This document shows, piece by piece, positions 14,483-24,038 of a stretch of 64,000 nucleotides of DNA; the first letter of the stretch is position 1, and each line of letters starts with the position of its first letter. Made by a program: the position numbers and the translations under genes. The notes under the pieces were generated by a model. The model searched no databases. It was not told the DNA's origin and saw only the letters and a program-made list of their open reading frames with translations. Origin of the DNA: an uncultured Eubacteriales bacterium (GTDB lineage: Bacteria > Bacillota > Clostridia > Lachnospirales > Bianqueaceae); assembly GCA_900315265.1 (NCBI GenBank), contig OMYN01000008.1, positions 1 to 64,000 on the forward strand. Direction: 5' to 3'.

Positions 14483-16159
14483 ATGAGCAGTGAAGACCAC
14501 AAAGTAACATTCCCCCTGCCGGAACCGGAAAACTTTATCGAACGTGAGATCAACGCTGATCTGGAGGCGCATATCAACGACCGTGTCCAGACCCGTTTCC
14601 CGCCGGAGCCCAACGGCTATATGCACATCGGACATATCAAGGCTATCTGTGTAGATTTCGGGACAGCTGAGAAGTACGGGGGCATCTGCAACCTCCGCTT
14701 CGACGACACGAATCCCAGCAAGGAAAACACGGAGTATGTGGACAGTATCATGGATGATATCCGCTGGATGGGATTCAAGTGGAACCATGTATATTACGCG
14801 TCCGAGTATTACGATAAACTGTATGAATTTGCCATCCTGCTGATCAAAAAGGGCCTGGCTTATGTCGATGACCTGACCCAGGAACAGATGCACGAGTACC
14901 GGGGCACCCTGACCGAGCCCGGTAAAAACAGCCCTTACCGTGACCGCACGGTGGAGGAGAACCTGGACCTGTTCCAGCGTATGAAGAACGGTGAGTTCAA
15001 AGAGGGAGAAAAGGTCCTGCGTGCCAAGATCGATATGGCTTCTCCCAACATGAACATGCGCGACCCGGCTATGTACCGTATTTCCTATACACCTCATCAC
15101 CGCACGGGTACCAAGTGGTGTATTTATCCCATGTACGATTTTGCCCATCCTCTGTCAGACGCATTGGAAGGAGTCACTTATTCTCTGTGCAGTTTTGAGT
15201 TTGAGGATCACCGCCCCTTGTACAACTGGTTCGTTCAGCAGGTTGGATGTTTTAAGGAGCCGCCCCGTCAGATCGAGTTTTCTCGTATGGAGATCACCAA
15301 TGTTGTGACCTCCAAGCGTAAGCTGCGTGCCTTGGTCGAAGATCATATCGTCAGCGGCTGGGACGATCCCCGCATGCCTACTCTGGCTGGCCTTCGCAAA
15401 CGCGGCTATACGCCGGCTTCCATCAAGAAGTTCATCGCCGATACCGGTGTTGCCAAATCCAGAGGAGCGACCATCGACTACCGTTTCCTGGAATATTGCA
15501 TCCGCGATGATCTGAAACTGAGCCAGAAGCGTATCATGGCCGTGCTGGATCCTTTAAAGGTCGTTGTAGACAACTATCCGGAGGGTCAGGTCGAATATTT
15601 CGAGGTAGCCAATAACCCCGAAAACGAGGCTCTGGGCAGCCGCAAGGTTCCTTTCTCCAAAGAGCTTTACATCGAACGGGATGATTTTATGGAAGTTCCG
15701 GTCAGCAAGTTCAAGAGAATGGCTCCCGGCCGTGAGGTACGCCTGATGGGCGCTTATATAGTTAAATGCGAATCCGTCGATAAGGACGAAAACGGCAATA
15801 TCACCTGCGTTCATGTCACCTATGATCCCGAGAGCCGGGGAGGAAATCCGGCGGACGGCCGCAAGATCAAAGGTACTATCCATTATGTAGCAGCAGGCAC
15901 AGCCAAGCAGGCTGTCGTTCGTATATACGACCAGCTCTTTGTGATGGACGAGGCCTCCGGTGACTATGTCGCCAACCCCGATTCTGTTACCATCATGGAT
16001 AAGGCAGTCGTTGAACCTTCTATCTGTGATGAACCTTTGGGGACCCGTTTCCAGTTCGTCCGCAGCGGCTACTATATCACCGATCCGGACGACTCCAAAG
16101 ACGGCAAGCTGGTCATCAACCAGATCGTACCGCTGAAGAGTTCCTACAAACCGGAATAA
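14483..16159 (+). CDS. glnS: Glutaminyl-tRNA synthetase
   Basis: A class I synthetase of 558 residues. The HIGH motif appears as PNGYMHIGHIKAI and the KMSKS counterpart as VVTSKRKL. The GlnRS/GluRS signature RFDDTNPSKE and a C-terminal beta-barrel anticodon domain are present. It charges tRNA-Gln directly. Many Bacillota lack this enzyme and use the GatCAB amidation route, so its presence narrows the host somewhat. GAGAGGAATTT precedes ATG 14483. Confidence 0.97.
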   Translation: MSSEDHKVTFPLPEPENFIEREINADLEAHINDRVQTRFPPEPNGYMHIGHIKAICVDFGTAEKYGGICNLRFDDTNPSKENTEYVDSIMDDIRWMGFKWNHVYYASEYYDKLYEFAILLIKKGLAYVDDLTQEQMHEYRGTLTEPGKNSPYRDRTVEENLDLFQRMKNGEFKEGEKVLRAKIDMASPNMNMRDPAMYRISYTPHHRTGTKWCIYPMYDFAHPLSDALEGVTYSLCSFEFEDHRPLYNWFVQQVGCFKEPPRQIEFSRMEITNVVTSKRKLRALVEDHIVSGWDDPRMPTLAGLRKRGYTPASIKKFIADTGVAKSRGATIDYRFLEYCIRDDLKLSQKRIMAVLDPLKVVVDNYPEGQVEYFEVANNPENEALGSRKVPFSKELYIERDDFMEVPVSKFKRMAPGREVRLMGAYIVKCESVDKDENGNITCVHVTYDPESRGGNPADGRKIKGTIHYVAAGTAKQAVVRIYDQLFVMDEASGDYVANPDSVTIMDKAVVEPSICDEPLGTRFQFVRSGYYITDPDDSKDGKLVINQIVPLKSSYKPE

Positions 16160-16206
16160 AAATTGTAAGGTCACTAAGTAAAGTTAAAAAGTACAGGTAA
16201 AAGCAT

Positions 16207-16254
16207 AACGGCGGACAAGGTCCTGATTTTTGAGGATCCTGTCCGCCGTTTTTT
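16207..16254. terminator. Terminator between convergent glnS and fucosidase genes
   Basis: AACGGCGGACA-AGGTCCT, loop, AGGATC-CTGTCCGCCGTT, then a T-run on the + strand. The minus side has a weaker T-rich tail, so it may work both ways. Confidence 0.85.
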
Positions 16255-16276
16255 CTGGCTTTTTTCATGACTTGAT

Positions 16277-17614
16277 TCAATAAACTTCGATCGGCAGTAT
16301 GCACGGTTCTGCCCGGCTCGAGGTGATGTTCAGGGTCAGCTGATCGGTCTGGCACGGTTTGTCGAGCATGCAGATCTTTTTATGTCCGATCGTGGTGCCG
16401 TTGTAAATAACGTTGACACGGACATCATCGCCGCGCTGGCGCAGCTGGAAATTTTCGACCCGCTGCCCCTTGCTGATGTCCTCTTTGATGACAACACTGT
16501 TGATGGTGACCGGCTTATCCCAGGTAAGGATGATATCCTCCTGGGTATCACTGAAAGTGCGCCGGGTGATCACCGCGTCTCCGGCTATATCGTTGGCGAA
16601 AGTAGAGCGGATCTTATCGCCCAGTTCCTTCAGACGGGCAACATCCCTTTCGTCGAAGCGTCCGTTGGGCATAGGAGGGATATTCAGGTTGAAGCAGCTG
16701 TTGCCGCCCACCGATGCCAGATAAGTCTTGAAAAGTCGGTCCAGAGAATGAGGTTCCTCGTTGGGGTGATAGAACCAGCCGGGACGGATGGACATGTTGG
16801 TTTCGGCAGGGCAGAAGACCAGCCCCTTGGAATAAATGATATTCTGCAGAGAGCCGATGTCCGGATCCGGGTTGTACATATAGGAAAGTCTGCCCTCGAA
16901 AGGCCCTGCCTGGGTCTGCACTTCGCTCCACTTGCACAGTTCCGAAGGGACGACGGCCCATTCCGCGTGGCGGGTCACGCCGGCTTCATTGCCGACCCAG
17001 CGGGTATCCGGCCCGTAATCATTGAAGATAACAGCATTGGGCTGCAGGCGGCGGATCAGCTCGATATAGCGGGGGAAGTCATATTCCTGCTTGATCCCGT
17101 TGGGGGCTTCGCCGCAGGCATTATCGAACCATACACAGAACAGATCTCCGTAACCGGTCAGCAGTTCTTCCAGCTGATTGCAGAAATAATCATTATAGGC
17201 GGGTGTGCCGTAATACTTACTGTTACGGTCCCATGGAGACAGATAAACACCGAATTTCAGACCGTGGCGGCGGCAGGCATCCGAAACTTCTTTGACCACA
17301 TCCACCTTGCAGGGGCTGTTTTTCACACAGTGTTCGGTATATTTGGAAGGCCACAGGCAGAAACCGTCATGATGTTTGGCGGTCAGGATCAATCCCTTCA
17401 TTCCCGCGGAAAGCAGCGCATCGCACCATTGATCCGGGTCCAGATCGACGGGATCAAAAATGGCTTCGTCTTCATTGCCGAGGCCCCATTCCCGGTTGGT
17501 ATACTGATTGACCGTGAAATGGACAAAGGCATAAAATTCGGTGTCGAACCATTCCAGCTGGCGCCTGGACGGCTTGACATCCGCTGCCTGACGGATAAAT
17601 CTACGAAATCCCAT
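16277..17614 (-). CDS. GH29 alpha-L-fucosidase, cytoplasmic
   Basis: A 445-residue enzyme. Start ATG 17614 is preferred over the in-frame TTG at 17623 because AGAAAGGAC lies nine bases upstream. The fold features are GH29: EFYAFVHFTVNQ, GLILTAKHHDGFCLWPSKY, GLKFGVYLSPWD, and LFCVWFDNACGE with the nucleophile Asp. HAEWAVVPSE and a C-terminal beta domain with TLNITS follow. There is no signal peptide, so it would act on fucosylated oligosaccharides already taken up. It is divergent from a sugar kinase, fitting host-glycan or plant-glycan use. Confidence 0.9.
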   Translation of the reverse strand: MGFRRFIRQAADVKPSRRQLEWFDTEFYAFVHFTVNQYTNREWGLGNEDEAIFDPVDLDPDQWCDALLSAGMKGLILTAKHHDGFCLWPSKYTEHCVKNSPCKVDVVKEVSDACRRHGLKFGVYLSPWDRNSKYYGTPAYNDYFCNQLEELLTGYGDLFCVWFDNACGEAPNGIKQEYDFPRYIELIRRLQPNAVIFNDYGPDTRWVGNEAGVTRHAEWAVVPSELCKWSEVQTQAGPFEGRLSYMYNPDPDIGSLQNIIYSKGLVFCPAETNMSIRPGWFYHPNEEPHSLDRLFKTYLASVGGNSCFNLNIPPMPNGRFDERDVARLKELGDKIRSTFANDIAGDAVITRRTFSDTQEDIILTWDKPVTINSVVIKEDISKGQRVENFQLRQRGDDVRVNVIYNGTTIGHKKICMLDKPCQTDQLTLNITSSRAEPCILPIEVY

Positions 17615-17668
17615 GTTTTTCAAGTCCTTTCTGTATTTTTCGCCGGTTTGACCGGCGACGCTACACTG

Positions 17669-17697
17669 ATTGTATGGAAAAGGAAACTTTTTGTCAA
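17669..17697 (-). promoter_or_regulatory. Sigma-A promoter for the fucosidase gene
   Basis: On the minus strand: TTGACA (17692-17697), 17 bases, TACAAT (17669-17674). Confidence 0.8.
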
Positions 17698-17728
17698 ATC
17701 AAGAAGAGTTTCATAATAGGCAGATTCG

Positions 17729-17757
17729 TTGACAAGATCAGCAGGCGGGGGTATCAT
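17729..17757 (+). promoter_or_regulatory. Sigma-A promoter for the PfkB kinase gene
   Basis: TTGACA at 17729-17734, 17 bases, TATCAT at 17752-17757. It lies back to back with the fucosidase promoter, with 31 bases between the two -35 boxes. Confidence 0.8.
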
Positions 17758-17811
17758 AACTTTGACTGTATACTTATGAACCGGCGTCAGAGGCCGGAGG
17801 AAAGGAATCCT

Positions 17812-18759
17812 ATGGCGGATATTACTTCTTTAGGCGAACTTTTGGTGGATATGACCCCTTTAAGTCCCATTTCCTACCAATATAATCCGGGCGGCGGCCC
17901 TGCCAATATGATCTGCATGGTCCGTAAACTGTCGGTGCCGGCTGCCTTTATCGGGCAGGTCGGAAACGATGCCTTTGGTAAAAAACTGCAGGCAAAGCTT
18001 GTGTCCGAGAAGGTCGATACGGAAGCGCTTTCGCTTAGCGATCAGTATCCCACCACGCTGGCTTTCGTTCACTGGGCGGAGCATGGAGAAAGAAGTTTCA
18101 GCTTTTACCGTCACGGCAGCGCGGACACCAAGATCGAAGTGACCGATATCGCCAAAGAAAAGATCCGGGCCAGCAAGATCTTCTTTTTAAGTTCGGTGCT
18201 GATGAGTGAAGGGACTTCCCGCGATACCAGTTTTGAACTGATGAAATTTGCGAAGGATCAGGGCATCACTATCGCTTTTGACCCCAATGTCCGCCTGAAT
18301 CTGTGGAGCAGTCAGGAAGAATGCGTTTCTTATATCCGAAAAGCCCTGGTTTACCCGGATATCGTTAAAGTATCCGAAGAAGAGCTGGCCATGATCACGG
18401 ATAAAGAAACGGTCGATGAGGGCATCAAGGTTATGTACCGGGCATATCCTCAGATCAAGGTACTTCTGGTCACCCTGGGAAGCAAAGGAGCAGTCGCTGC
18501 CCTGCCGGACGGGAGCAGCCGTCACTTTGAAGGATATCAGGTAGAGGCTGTCGATACGACCGGGGCCGGCGATGCCTTTACAGGGGCTTTTCTGGCCGAA
18601 GTTGTGCTTCATGATACCGATATCAACTCAGTTACGCTGGATCAGCTCGAACCGCTGATCAAAGTTGCCAACGCAGCCGGTGCTTTAACTACGACCGGCA
18701 AGGGAGGCATCGACGCACAGCCTTCTGCAAAGCAGATCGAAGAGCTTATAAAAGGTTAA
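17812..18759 (+). CDS. PfkB-family sugar kinase, probably fructokinase
   Basis: A 315-residue protein from ATG 17812, behind GGAGGAAAGG; upstream in-frame codons lie within the promoter region. The N-terminal SLGELLVDMTP and NPGGGPANM are the sugar-binding part of ribokinase-fold enzymes. DTTGAGDAFTGAFLAE near residue 250 is the anion hole with the catalytic Asp. The sequence looks closest to ScrK-type fructokinases. A class II aldolase follows under its own promoter. The exact sugar is inferred. Confidence 0.88.
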   Translation: MADITSLGELLVDMTPLSPISYQYNPGGGPANMICMVRKLSVPAAFIGQVGNDAFGKKLQAKLVSEKVDTEALSLSDQYPTTLAFVHWAEHGERSFSFYRHGSADTKIEVTDIAKEKIRASKIFFLSSVLMSEGTSRDTSFELMKFAKDQGITIAFDPNVRLNLWSSQEECVSYIRKALVYPDIVKVSEEELAMITDKETVDEGIKVMYRAYPQIKVLLVTLGSKGAVAALPDGSSRHFEGYQVEAVDTTGAGDAFTGAFLAEVVLHDTDINSVTLDQLEPLIKVANAAGALTTTGKGGIDAQPSAKQIEELIKG

Positions 18760-18775
18760 GCGACGGGCTCCAAGG

Positions 18776-18804
18776 TTGAATTAGGCATAAAAGAAGCGTA
18801 TAAT
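18776..18804 (+). promoter_or_regulatory. Sigma-A promoter for fba
   Basis: TTGAAT at 18776-18781, 17 bases, TATAAT at 18799-18804. Confidence 0.8.
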
Positions 18805-18857
18805 TGACCTTGTTCTAAAGTTATCAATAGTTCGATTCAATAAGGAGGACTTATATT

Positions 18858-19721
18858 ATGTTAGTATCCGCAACCGAAATGCTGAAAAAGGCCAAAGCAG
18901 GCCATTACGCAGTCGGTCAGTTCAACATTAACAACCTTGAGTGGACTAAAGAGATCCTGAAAGCCGCTCAGGACAACAATTCTCCTGTTATCCTTGGCGT
19001 TTCCGAAGGCGCCGGCAAATATATGACCGGTTTCTCTACGGTTGCCGCTATGGTAGCAGCTATGGACAAGTCTCTGGGCATTACCGTTCCGGTAGCCCTG
19101 CATCTGGATCATGGTACTTATGAAGGCGCCAAGACCTGCATCGAGGTCGGTTTCACCTCCGTAATGTTCGATGGTTCCCATTACGACATCGAAGAGAACG
19201 TTGCCAAAAGTAAGGAGATCATTGCCCTGGCCCATGCAAAGGGACTGTCCTGCGAGTGCGAGGTAGGTTCTATCGGCGGTACCGAAGACGGTGTTACCGG
19301 TATGGGCGAGATCGCAGATCCTCAGGAGTGCAAACGTGTTGCGGATCTGGGTGTTGATATGCTGGCAGCAGGTATCGGCAATATCCACGGCATTTATCCG
19401 GCTAACTGGAAAGGCCTTGATTTCAACGCTCTGGACCGTATCCAGCAGTTGACCGGAGATATGCCTCTGGTACTTCACGGCGGCACCGGTATCCCGGATG
19501 ATATGATCGCCAAAGCCATCAGCCTGGGTGTTTCCAAGATCAACGTCAACACCGAGTGCCAGCTGGTATTTGCAGCTGCTACCCGCAAATATATCGAAGA
19601 GGGCAAAGATCAGATCGGCAAGGGCTACGATCCTCGTAAGCTTCTTGCTCCCGGAGCACAGGCTATCTACGACAAAGTTGTCGAGAAGATGAAACTGTTC
19701 GGTTCCATTGATAAAGCCTGA
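18858..19721 (+). CDS. fba: Class II fructose-bisphosphate aldolase
   Basis: A 287-residue zinc aldolase. ALHLDHGTYE holds the catalytic Asp and a metal-binding His. GTEDGVTG, GNIHGIYP and LHGGTGIPDD carry further ligand and phosphate-binding residues, and ISKINVNTE-like KINVNTE is the substrate phosphate site. It cleaves fructose 1,6-bisphosphate to triose phosphates. AAGGAGGAC precedes ATG. Codon use is strongly biased, as expected for an abundant glycolytic enzyme. Confidence 0.96.
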   Translation: MLVSATEMLKKAKAGHYAVGQFNINNLEWTKEILKAAQDNNSPVILGVSEGAGKYMTGFSTVAAMVAAMDKSLGITVPVALHLDHGTYEGAKTCIEVGFTSVMFDGSHYDIEENVAKSKEIIALAHAKGLSCECEVGSIGGTEDGVTGMGEIADPQECKRVADLGVDMLAAGIGNIHGIYPANWKGLDFNALDRIQQLTGDMPLVLHGGTGIPDDMIAKAISLGVSKINVNTECQLVFAAATRKYIEEGKDQIGKGYDPRKLLAPGAQAIYDKVVEKMKLFGSIDKA

Positions 19722-19756
19722 TCCTCATCGGTAAATAAAACATACATAAAATAAAG

Positions 19757-19808
19757 AAGCCCGCATCTTATCGACCCGGCACAAGAGCCGGGGGTAAGAT
19801 GCGGGCTT
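19757..19808. terminator. Terminator between convergent fba and sufU
   Basis: AAGCCCGCATCTTA pairs with TAAGATGCGGGCTT around an inner CCCGGC/GCCGGG hairpin. The T-rich tail is better on the minus side (CTTCTTTATTTTATG), so it mainly serves the suf operon and probably also fba. Confidence 0.85.
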
Positions 19809-19863
19809 ACCGTTTATTATTAGGTTTTTATTAAATGGTACCAATGCCGGAGAAAGGCGATGT

Positions 19864-20328
19864 TTAGGATCTATCATCCTCGGGATCCGATTTATCATCC
19901 TTGAACATTTCTTCTAATGTATGCCAGCCCAGGACGGCGCATTTGACACGGGAGGGCATATGGGCGACATCTTCCAGAGAGGCTGCTTCTTCCAGTTGGT
20001 CTTTTTCCTCGTCGGTGACGGAAGCCGGGTCTTTGATCATGCGGATAAAGATGTCCGCTAATTTGAGTGCTTCCTCTTTTGACCGCCCGATGACCAGGTC
20101 CATCATCATGTCCGCCGAAGCCTGGGAAACGGCGCATCCGTCTCCGGTGTAGCCGCCGTCAACGATGGTTCCTTTGTCATCGACTTTGAGCTGAATGACC
20201 ACATCATCGCCGCAGCTGGGATTGACGCCTTCCAGGGTCAGGTTGGCTCCGTCGATCAGCTGTTTGTGATAGGGGTGCAGATTATGCTCGGTCAGGATCT
20301 CACTGTAAAAGGTACGATTATTCGCCAT
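19864..20328 (-). CDS. sufU: Fe-S assembly protein SufU (zinc sulfurtransferase)
   Basis: A 154-residue protein with the three conserved cysteines: PSCGDD, DGCAVSQAS and VKCAVLGW, plus the TGDGCA loop with its Asp. In Gram-positives SufU takes sulfur from SufS and passes it to SufBCD. It overlaps sufS by 11 bases and ends the operon. Confidence 0.95.
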   Translation of the reverse strand: MANNRTFYSEILTEHNLHPYHKQLIDGANLTLEGVNPSCGDDVVIQLKVDDKGTIVDGGYTGDGCAVSQASADMMMDLVIGRSKEEALKLADIFIRMIKDPASVTDEEKDQLEEAASLEDVAHMPSRVKCAVLGWHTLEEMFKDDKSDPEDDRS

Positions 20329-21550
20329 ATCCCATTTGGCTCCTTATTGTTTCAAGTACGTTCAGGAAACGGTCCACTTCTTCGATGGTGTTATAAAACA
20401 TCAAAGAAGCGCGGCTGGAAGAGGGGATGCCTAAAAACTTATGAAGAGGCTGAGCGCAGTGGTGGCCGGCCCGAATGCAGATATTGCTGTCGGAGAAGAT
20501 GGCAGATACATCATGCGGATGGACACCGTCGATCTTGAAAGCGACGATACCCTGATGCTCCCTGGGATCCTGAGAACCCAGCATGGTAACATGAGGTACG
20601 CTCTTGACTCCTTCTGCCAGATGAAGAGACAGCCGGCCTTCCTGCTTTTCGATCCAGTCCCAGCCCAGTTTTTCATAATAGTCGCAGGCTGCGGCCAGAG
20701 CCAGGGCACCGCCCGTATTAACGGTCCCGGCTTCAAATTTATGGGGAAGAGGAGAGTAAACGACCCGGTCAAAGGTGACCATGTCGATCATCTCGCCGCC
20801 TTCCATAAAGGGAGGCATTTGTTCCAACAGGTCCTTTTTGCCATATAAAACGCCTATGCCCATGGGAGCCAGCATTTTATGGCCGGAAAAGGACAGAAAG
20901 TCACAGTCCAGATCCTGAACATCCACTTTCATGTGAGGAACGGACTGAGCTCCGTCAGCTACCAGAAGGGTGCCGTTTTCGTGGCAGATCCTGGCAAACG
21001 TTTTGATATCGTTGACACGGCCGAAGACATTGGAAACCTGGGTCACAGCCACGATCTTGGTTTTCTCGTTCAGGATATTCTTAAGAGACTCCGGATCGTA
21101 ATAGCCTTCCGGATCACATTCCCAATAGACGATTTCAGCGCCTAAACGCCGGGCAGCCGCTCTCCAGGGCAGCATATTGCTGTGATGCTCGGTAACGCCT
21201 ACGACGATCTGATCACCGGGTTTGATGACCATGTTGGTCAGGCTGTAAGCCAGAAGATTGAGGCTTTCGGAGGCGTTGCGGGTGAAGATAATGTCTTCCG
21301 AAGTGGGAGCGTTGATGAAGCGGGCCACTGTAGAGCGGGCATTTTCATAAGCTTCCGTTGCTTTTTCGCTCAGATCATATAGGCCGCGGAAGGGGCTGGC
21401 GTTGCCGGCAAAGTAATACTGTTCCTCCGCATCGATGGCTGCTTTAAGTCGCTGGCTGGTAGCGGAGCTGTCCAGATAGGTAAGCTCCGGATGTAAGCCG
21501 AAAAAGGGAAAATCCCTGCGGACATCTTCAACAGTTATCGGATTCATCAT
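20318..21550 (-). CDS. sufS: Cysteine desulfurase SufS
   Basis: A 410-residue PLP enzyme. The PLP lysine is in LSFSGHKMLAPMG and the catalytic cysteine in IRAGHHCAQPLH. TEHHSNMLPW is the cofactor phosphate region. It releases sulfur from cysteine for Fe-S assembly. It overlaps sufD by four bases (ATGA) and sufU by 11. Confidence 0.96.
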   Translation of the reverse strand: MMNPITVEDVRRDFPFFGLHPELTYLDSSATSQRLKAAIDAEEQYYFAGNASPFRGLYDLSEKATEAYENARSTVARFINAPTSEDIIFTRNASESLNLLAYSLTNMVIKPGDQIVVGVTEHHSNMLPWRAAARRLGAEIVYWECDPEGYYDPESLKNILNEKTKIVAVTQVSNVFGRVNDIKTFARICHENGTLLVADGAQSVPHMKVDVQDLDCDFLSFSGHKMLAPMGIGVLYGKKDLLEQMPPFMEGGEMIDMVTFDRVVYSPLPHKFEAGTVNTGGALALAAACDYYEKLGWDWIEKQEGRLSLHLAEGVKSVPHVTMLGSQDPREHQGIVAFKIDGVHPHDVSAIFSDSNICIRAGHHCAQPLHKFLGIPSSSRASLMFYNTIEEVDRFLNVLETIRSQMGYGE

Positions 21551-22602
21551 TCTTCGGTCCTTTCTATGTAGTCCTTGATCTCGCCCTTGACAGCCGGATC
21601 GGGGATCTGGCTGATGACCGAAAGAAGATGGGATTTAGCCAGCATCTCGTAGACCTCCTGCTCGGACAGGCCCCTGGATTCCAGGTAGAAGAGGGTCGCA
21701 TTGTCGATCTTACCGATCGAAGCGCCGTGAGCACCTTCTACATCTTCCTCGTGGCACAGGATGACCGGCAGCGACTTATTGACGACTCCGTCATCGATCA
21801 GCAGTACGTTTTCGCGCTCCGCCCCTTTGGAAGCGGACGAGCCTTTCAGAAAATCAATAGTCCCTCGGAAATTTTTAACGGCCTTGTCCCGAAGCACTCC
21901 GTTGAGCACGATATTGCTGTTGGTACGGCGTCCGGTCTGGGGGATATAGTAATTCATATCCAGCAGGTGGTCGCCAAGGACCTGGTAGCCGTTTTTGATG
22001 TCCAGGCGGCTCTTATACCCGGCAAGTTCTACCTGGACCCCGATAATATTCTGTTTGCCGCTGATGACGACCTGGATCAGGGTAAGCAGGGCCCGGTCGC
22101 CTACCTGTCCCTTTACATCATTGATCACACGGAATTGGTCGTTCTCGCGGTGGATCTGCACCAAGGTCAGGTGAGAACCGGCTTTCAGATCTACCTGAGT
22201 CTGGATCAGGGCAGTGCCTTCTTTTTCCTGCGGGGTGACATAGTCCATGACGGCTGTCATCTCGGCATTTTCAGCCAGGACCAGGCCGACCTGTCCTGCC
22301 TGGGTCTTCTCATTTGTCGTCAGATCATAGGTCAGTCGGACGCGCTGGCTCTGACCGGAGGTCGTAAAGACGGAAGGAGTCAGTGCAGCCTCTTTAAGAA
22401 GGTCATTAAACTGGGGACCGCAGCCTCCGACAGTTTCTATATCGAAGCCGTCCGGGGAAAGGGTGACCTTATCGGACATTTCGGGCTTAAAGACGGCCGG
22501 GGACAGGTCTGTGTCCACCGTCAATTTGATGTCATTGAGTCTCAGCCAGTACCAGGTCTTGCGGTGGATCTGGTTGAGGGTCAAAGCGATTTCATTACTC
22601 AT
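21547..22602 (-). CDS. sufD: Fe-S assembly protein SufD
   Basis: A 351-residue SufBD-core protein. The C-terminal beta-helix has RRTNSNIVLNGVLRDKAVKNFRG and HEEDVEGAHGASIGKID, the conserved His and Asp/Glu region at the SufB-SufD interface. AGGAGGATAGAT precedes the start. It is shorter in the N-terminal part than E. coli SufD (423 residues), which is common in Bacillota. Confidence 0.93.
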   Translation of the reverse strand: MSNEIALTLNQIHRKTWYWLRLNDIKLTVDTDLSPAVFKPEMSDKVTLSPDGFDIETVGGCGPQFNDLLKEAALTPSVFTTSGQSQRVRLTYDLTTNEKTQAGQVGLVLAENAEMTAVMDYVTPQEKEGTALIQTQVDLKAGSHLTLVQIHRENDQFRVINDVKGQVGDRALLTLIQVVISGKQNIIGVQVELAGYKSRLDIKNGYQVLGDHLLDMNYYIPQTGRRTNSNIVLNGVLRDKAVKNFRGTIDFLKGSSASKGAERENVLLIDDGVVNKSLPVILCHEEDVEGAHGASIGKIDNATLFYLESRGLSEQEVYEMLAKSHLLSVISQIPDPAVKGEIKDYIERTEE

Positions 22603-22613
22603 ATCTATCCTCC

Positions 22614-24035
22614 TCAGCCGATACTTCCGACCATTTCAAGACGGATCAGGTTGTTCATTTCGACCGCGTATTCCAGCGGCAGTTCTTTGGAAACATTATC
22701 GGCAAAACCACTGACGATCAGGGCGCGGGCGTTTTCTTCGCTCATACCGCGGCTCATCAGATAAAAGACGGCTTCGTCGCTTATGCGGCCGATCTTGGCC
22801 TCATGCCCGACATCCGCGTCATTGGTGCGGACATCCATGGTAGGAATGGTATCGGATGTGGATTCGGAGTCCAGCATCAGGGATTCGCAGTTAGCCGAAG
22901 ATTTGGAGCCTTTGGCCTGAGGTTTGATGACGACGCCGCTGCGGTAGGTGTTTTTGCCCCCGCTCTTGCTGATGGATTTGGCGTTGATAACGGAGGTGGT
23001 ATGAGGAGCGTTGTGGACGACCTTGACGCCGGTATCCAGATCCTGTCCGGCTCCGGCAAAGGTAATGCCCGTATACTCCATGTGAGCCCCTTCACCGTTC
23101 AGGATGGCCATGGGGTAGAGGTAGGAAGTATGGGAACCGAAGGAACCGGTGACCCATTCCATGGTGCCTCCCTTACTGACGATGGCTCGTTTGGTGTTGA
23201 GGTTATACATGTTTTTGGACCAGTTCTCGATGGTGGAATAGCGCAGTTTCGCATTGTCGCCTACGAACAACTCGACGCAGCCGGCATGAAGGTTGGCTAT
23301 ATTATATTTGGGAGCAGAGCAGCCCTCGATAAAATGAAGGTAGGCATCGTGATCGACAATGATCAGGGTATGCTCGAACTGGCCGGCTCCCGGTGCGTTG
23401 AGACGGAAATATGACTGCAGCGGGATCTCGACCGATACGTGCGGCGGCACATACACAAAGGAACCGCCTGACCACACGGCCCCGTGCAGAGCGGCAAATT
23501 TATGGTCGGTCGGAGGGACAAGTTTCATAAAATGAGTGCGGATCATATCCCCGTAGGGACCGTGCAGAGCGCTTTCGATATCCGTGTAAATGACGCCCTG
23601 TTCTGCGACTTCCTTTTTGATATTATGGTAGACCAGCTCGGAGTCGTATTGGGCTCCGACACCTGCCAGAGACTCCCTCTCCGCCTGTGGGATGCCCAGT
23701 CGTTCAAAGGTATTTTTGATATCGTCCGGGACCTCGGACCATTTCGCACTCATCTTTGTTTTAGGACGGACATAGGTGACGATATTGTTCATGTCCAGTC
23801 CGCTGATGGAAGGTCCCCAGTCGGGCATTTTCATCTTGTTGAAAATCTCCAGAGAACGCAGGCGGAACTCGTGCATCCATTCCGGGTCATTCTTTTCTTT
23901 GGAGATCTGGTCGACGATATCAGGGGTCAGACCGGCGTCGACCTTATAAAAGTTTTCGTCGTTTTCTTCATCTTTGTAATCGTACATGGTACGATTGATG
24001 TCTTCGACGTAGGTTTTCTCTTTTTCTTGACTCAT
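22614..24035 (-). CDS. sufB: Fe-S assembly scaffold SufB
   Basis: A 473-residue scaffold, the standard size. Highly conserved stretches include VYVPPHVSVEIPLQSYFR, HFIEGCSAPKY, MEWVTGSFGSHTSYLYP and GHEAKIGRISDEAVFYLMSRG. The cysteine in EGCSAPKY and those in the beta-helix belong to the cluster-building site. It works with SufC and SufD as SufBC2D. Confidence 0.97.
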   Translation of the reverse strand: MSQEKEKTYVEDINRTMYDYKDEENDENFYKVDAGLTPDIVDQISKEKNDPEWMHEFRLRSLEIFNKMKMPDWGPSISGLDMNNIVTYVRPKTKMSAKWSEVPDDIKNTFERLGIPQAERESLAGVGAQYDSELVYHNIKKEVAEQGVIYTDIESALHGPYGDMIRTHFMKLVPPTDHKFAALHGAVWSGGSFVYVPPHVSVEIPLQSYFRLNAPGAGQFEHTLIIVDHDAYLHFIEGCSAPKYNIANLHAGCVELFVGDNAKLRYSTIENWSKNMYNLNTKRAIVSKGGTMEWVTGSFGSHTSYLYPMAILNGEGAHMEYTGITFAGAGQDLDTGVKVVHNAPHTTSVINAKSISKSGGKNTYRSGVVIKPQAKGSKSSANCESLMLDSESTSDTIPTMDVRTNDADVGHEAKIGRISDEAVFYLMSRGMSEENARALIVSGFADNVSKELPLEYAVEMNNLIRLEMVGSIG

Positions 24036-24038
24036 CGG

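Noticed and set aside
16382-17716. Long + strand frame of 444 codons opposite the fucosidase
   Set aside because: It mirrors the GH29 gene, whose catalytic motifs are clear. The opposite frame has no recognisable domain.
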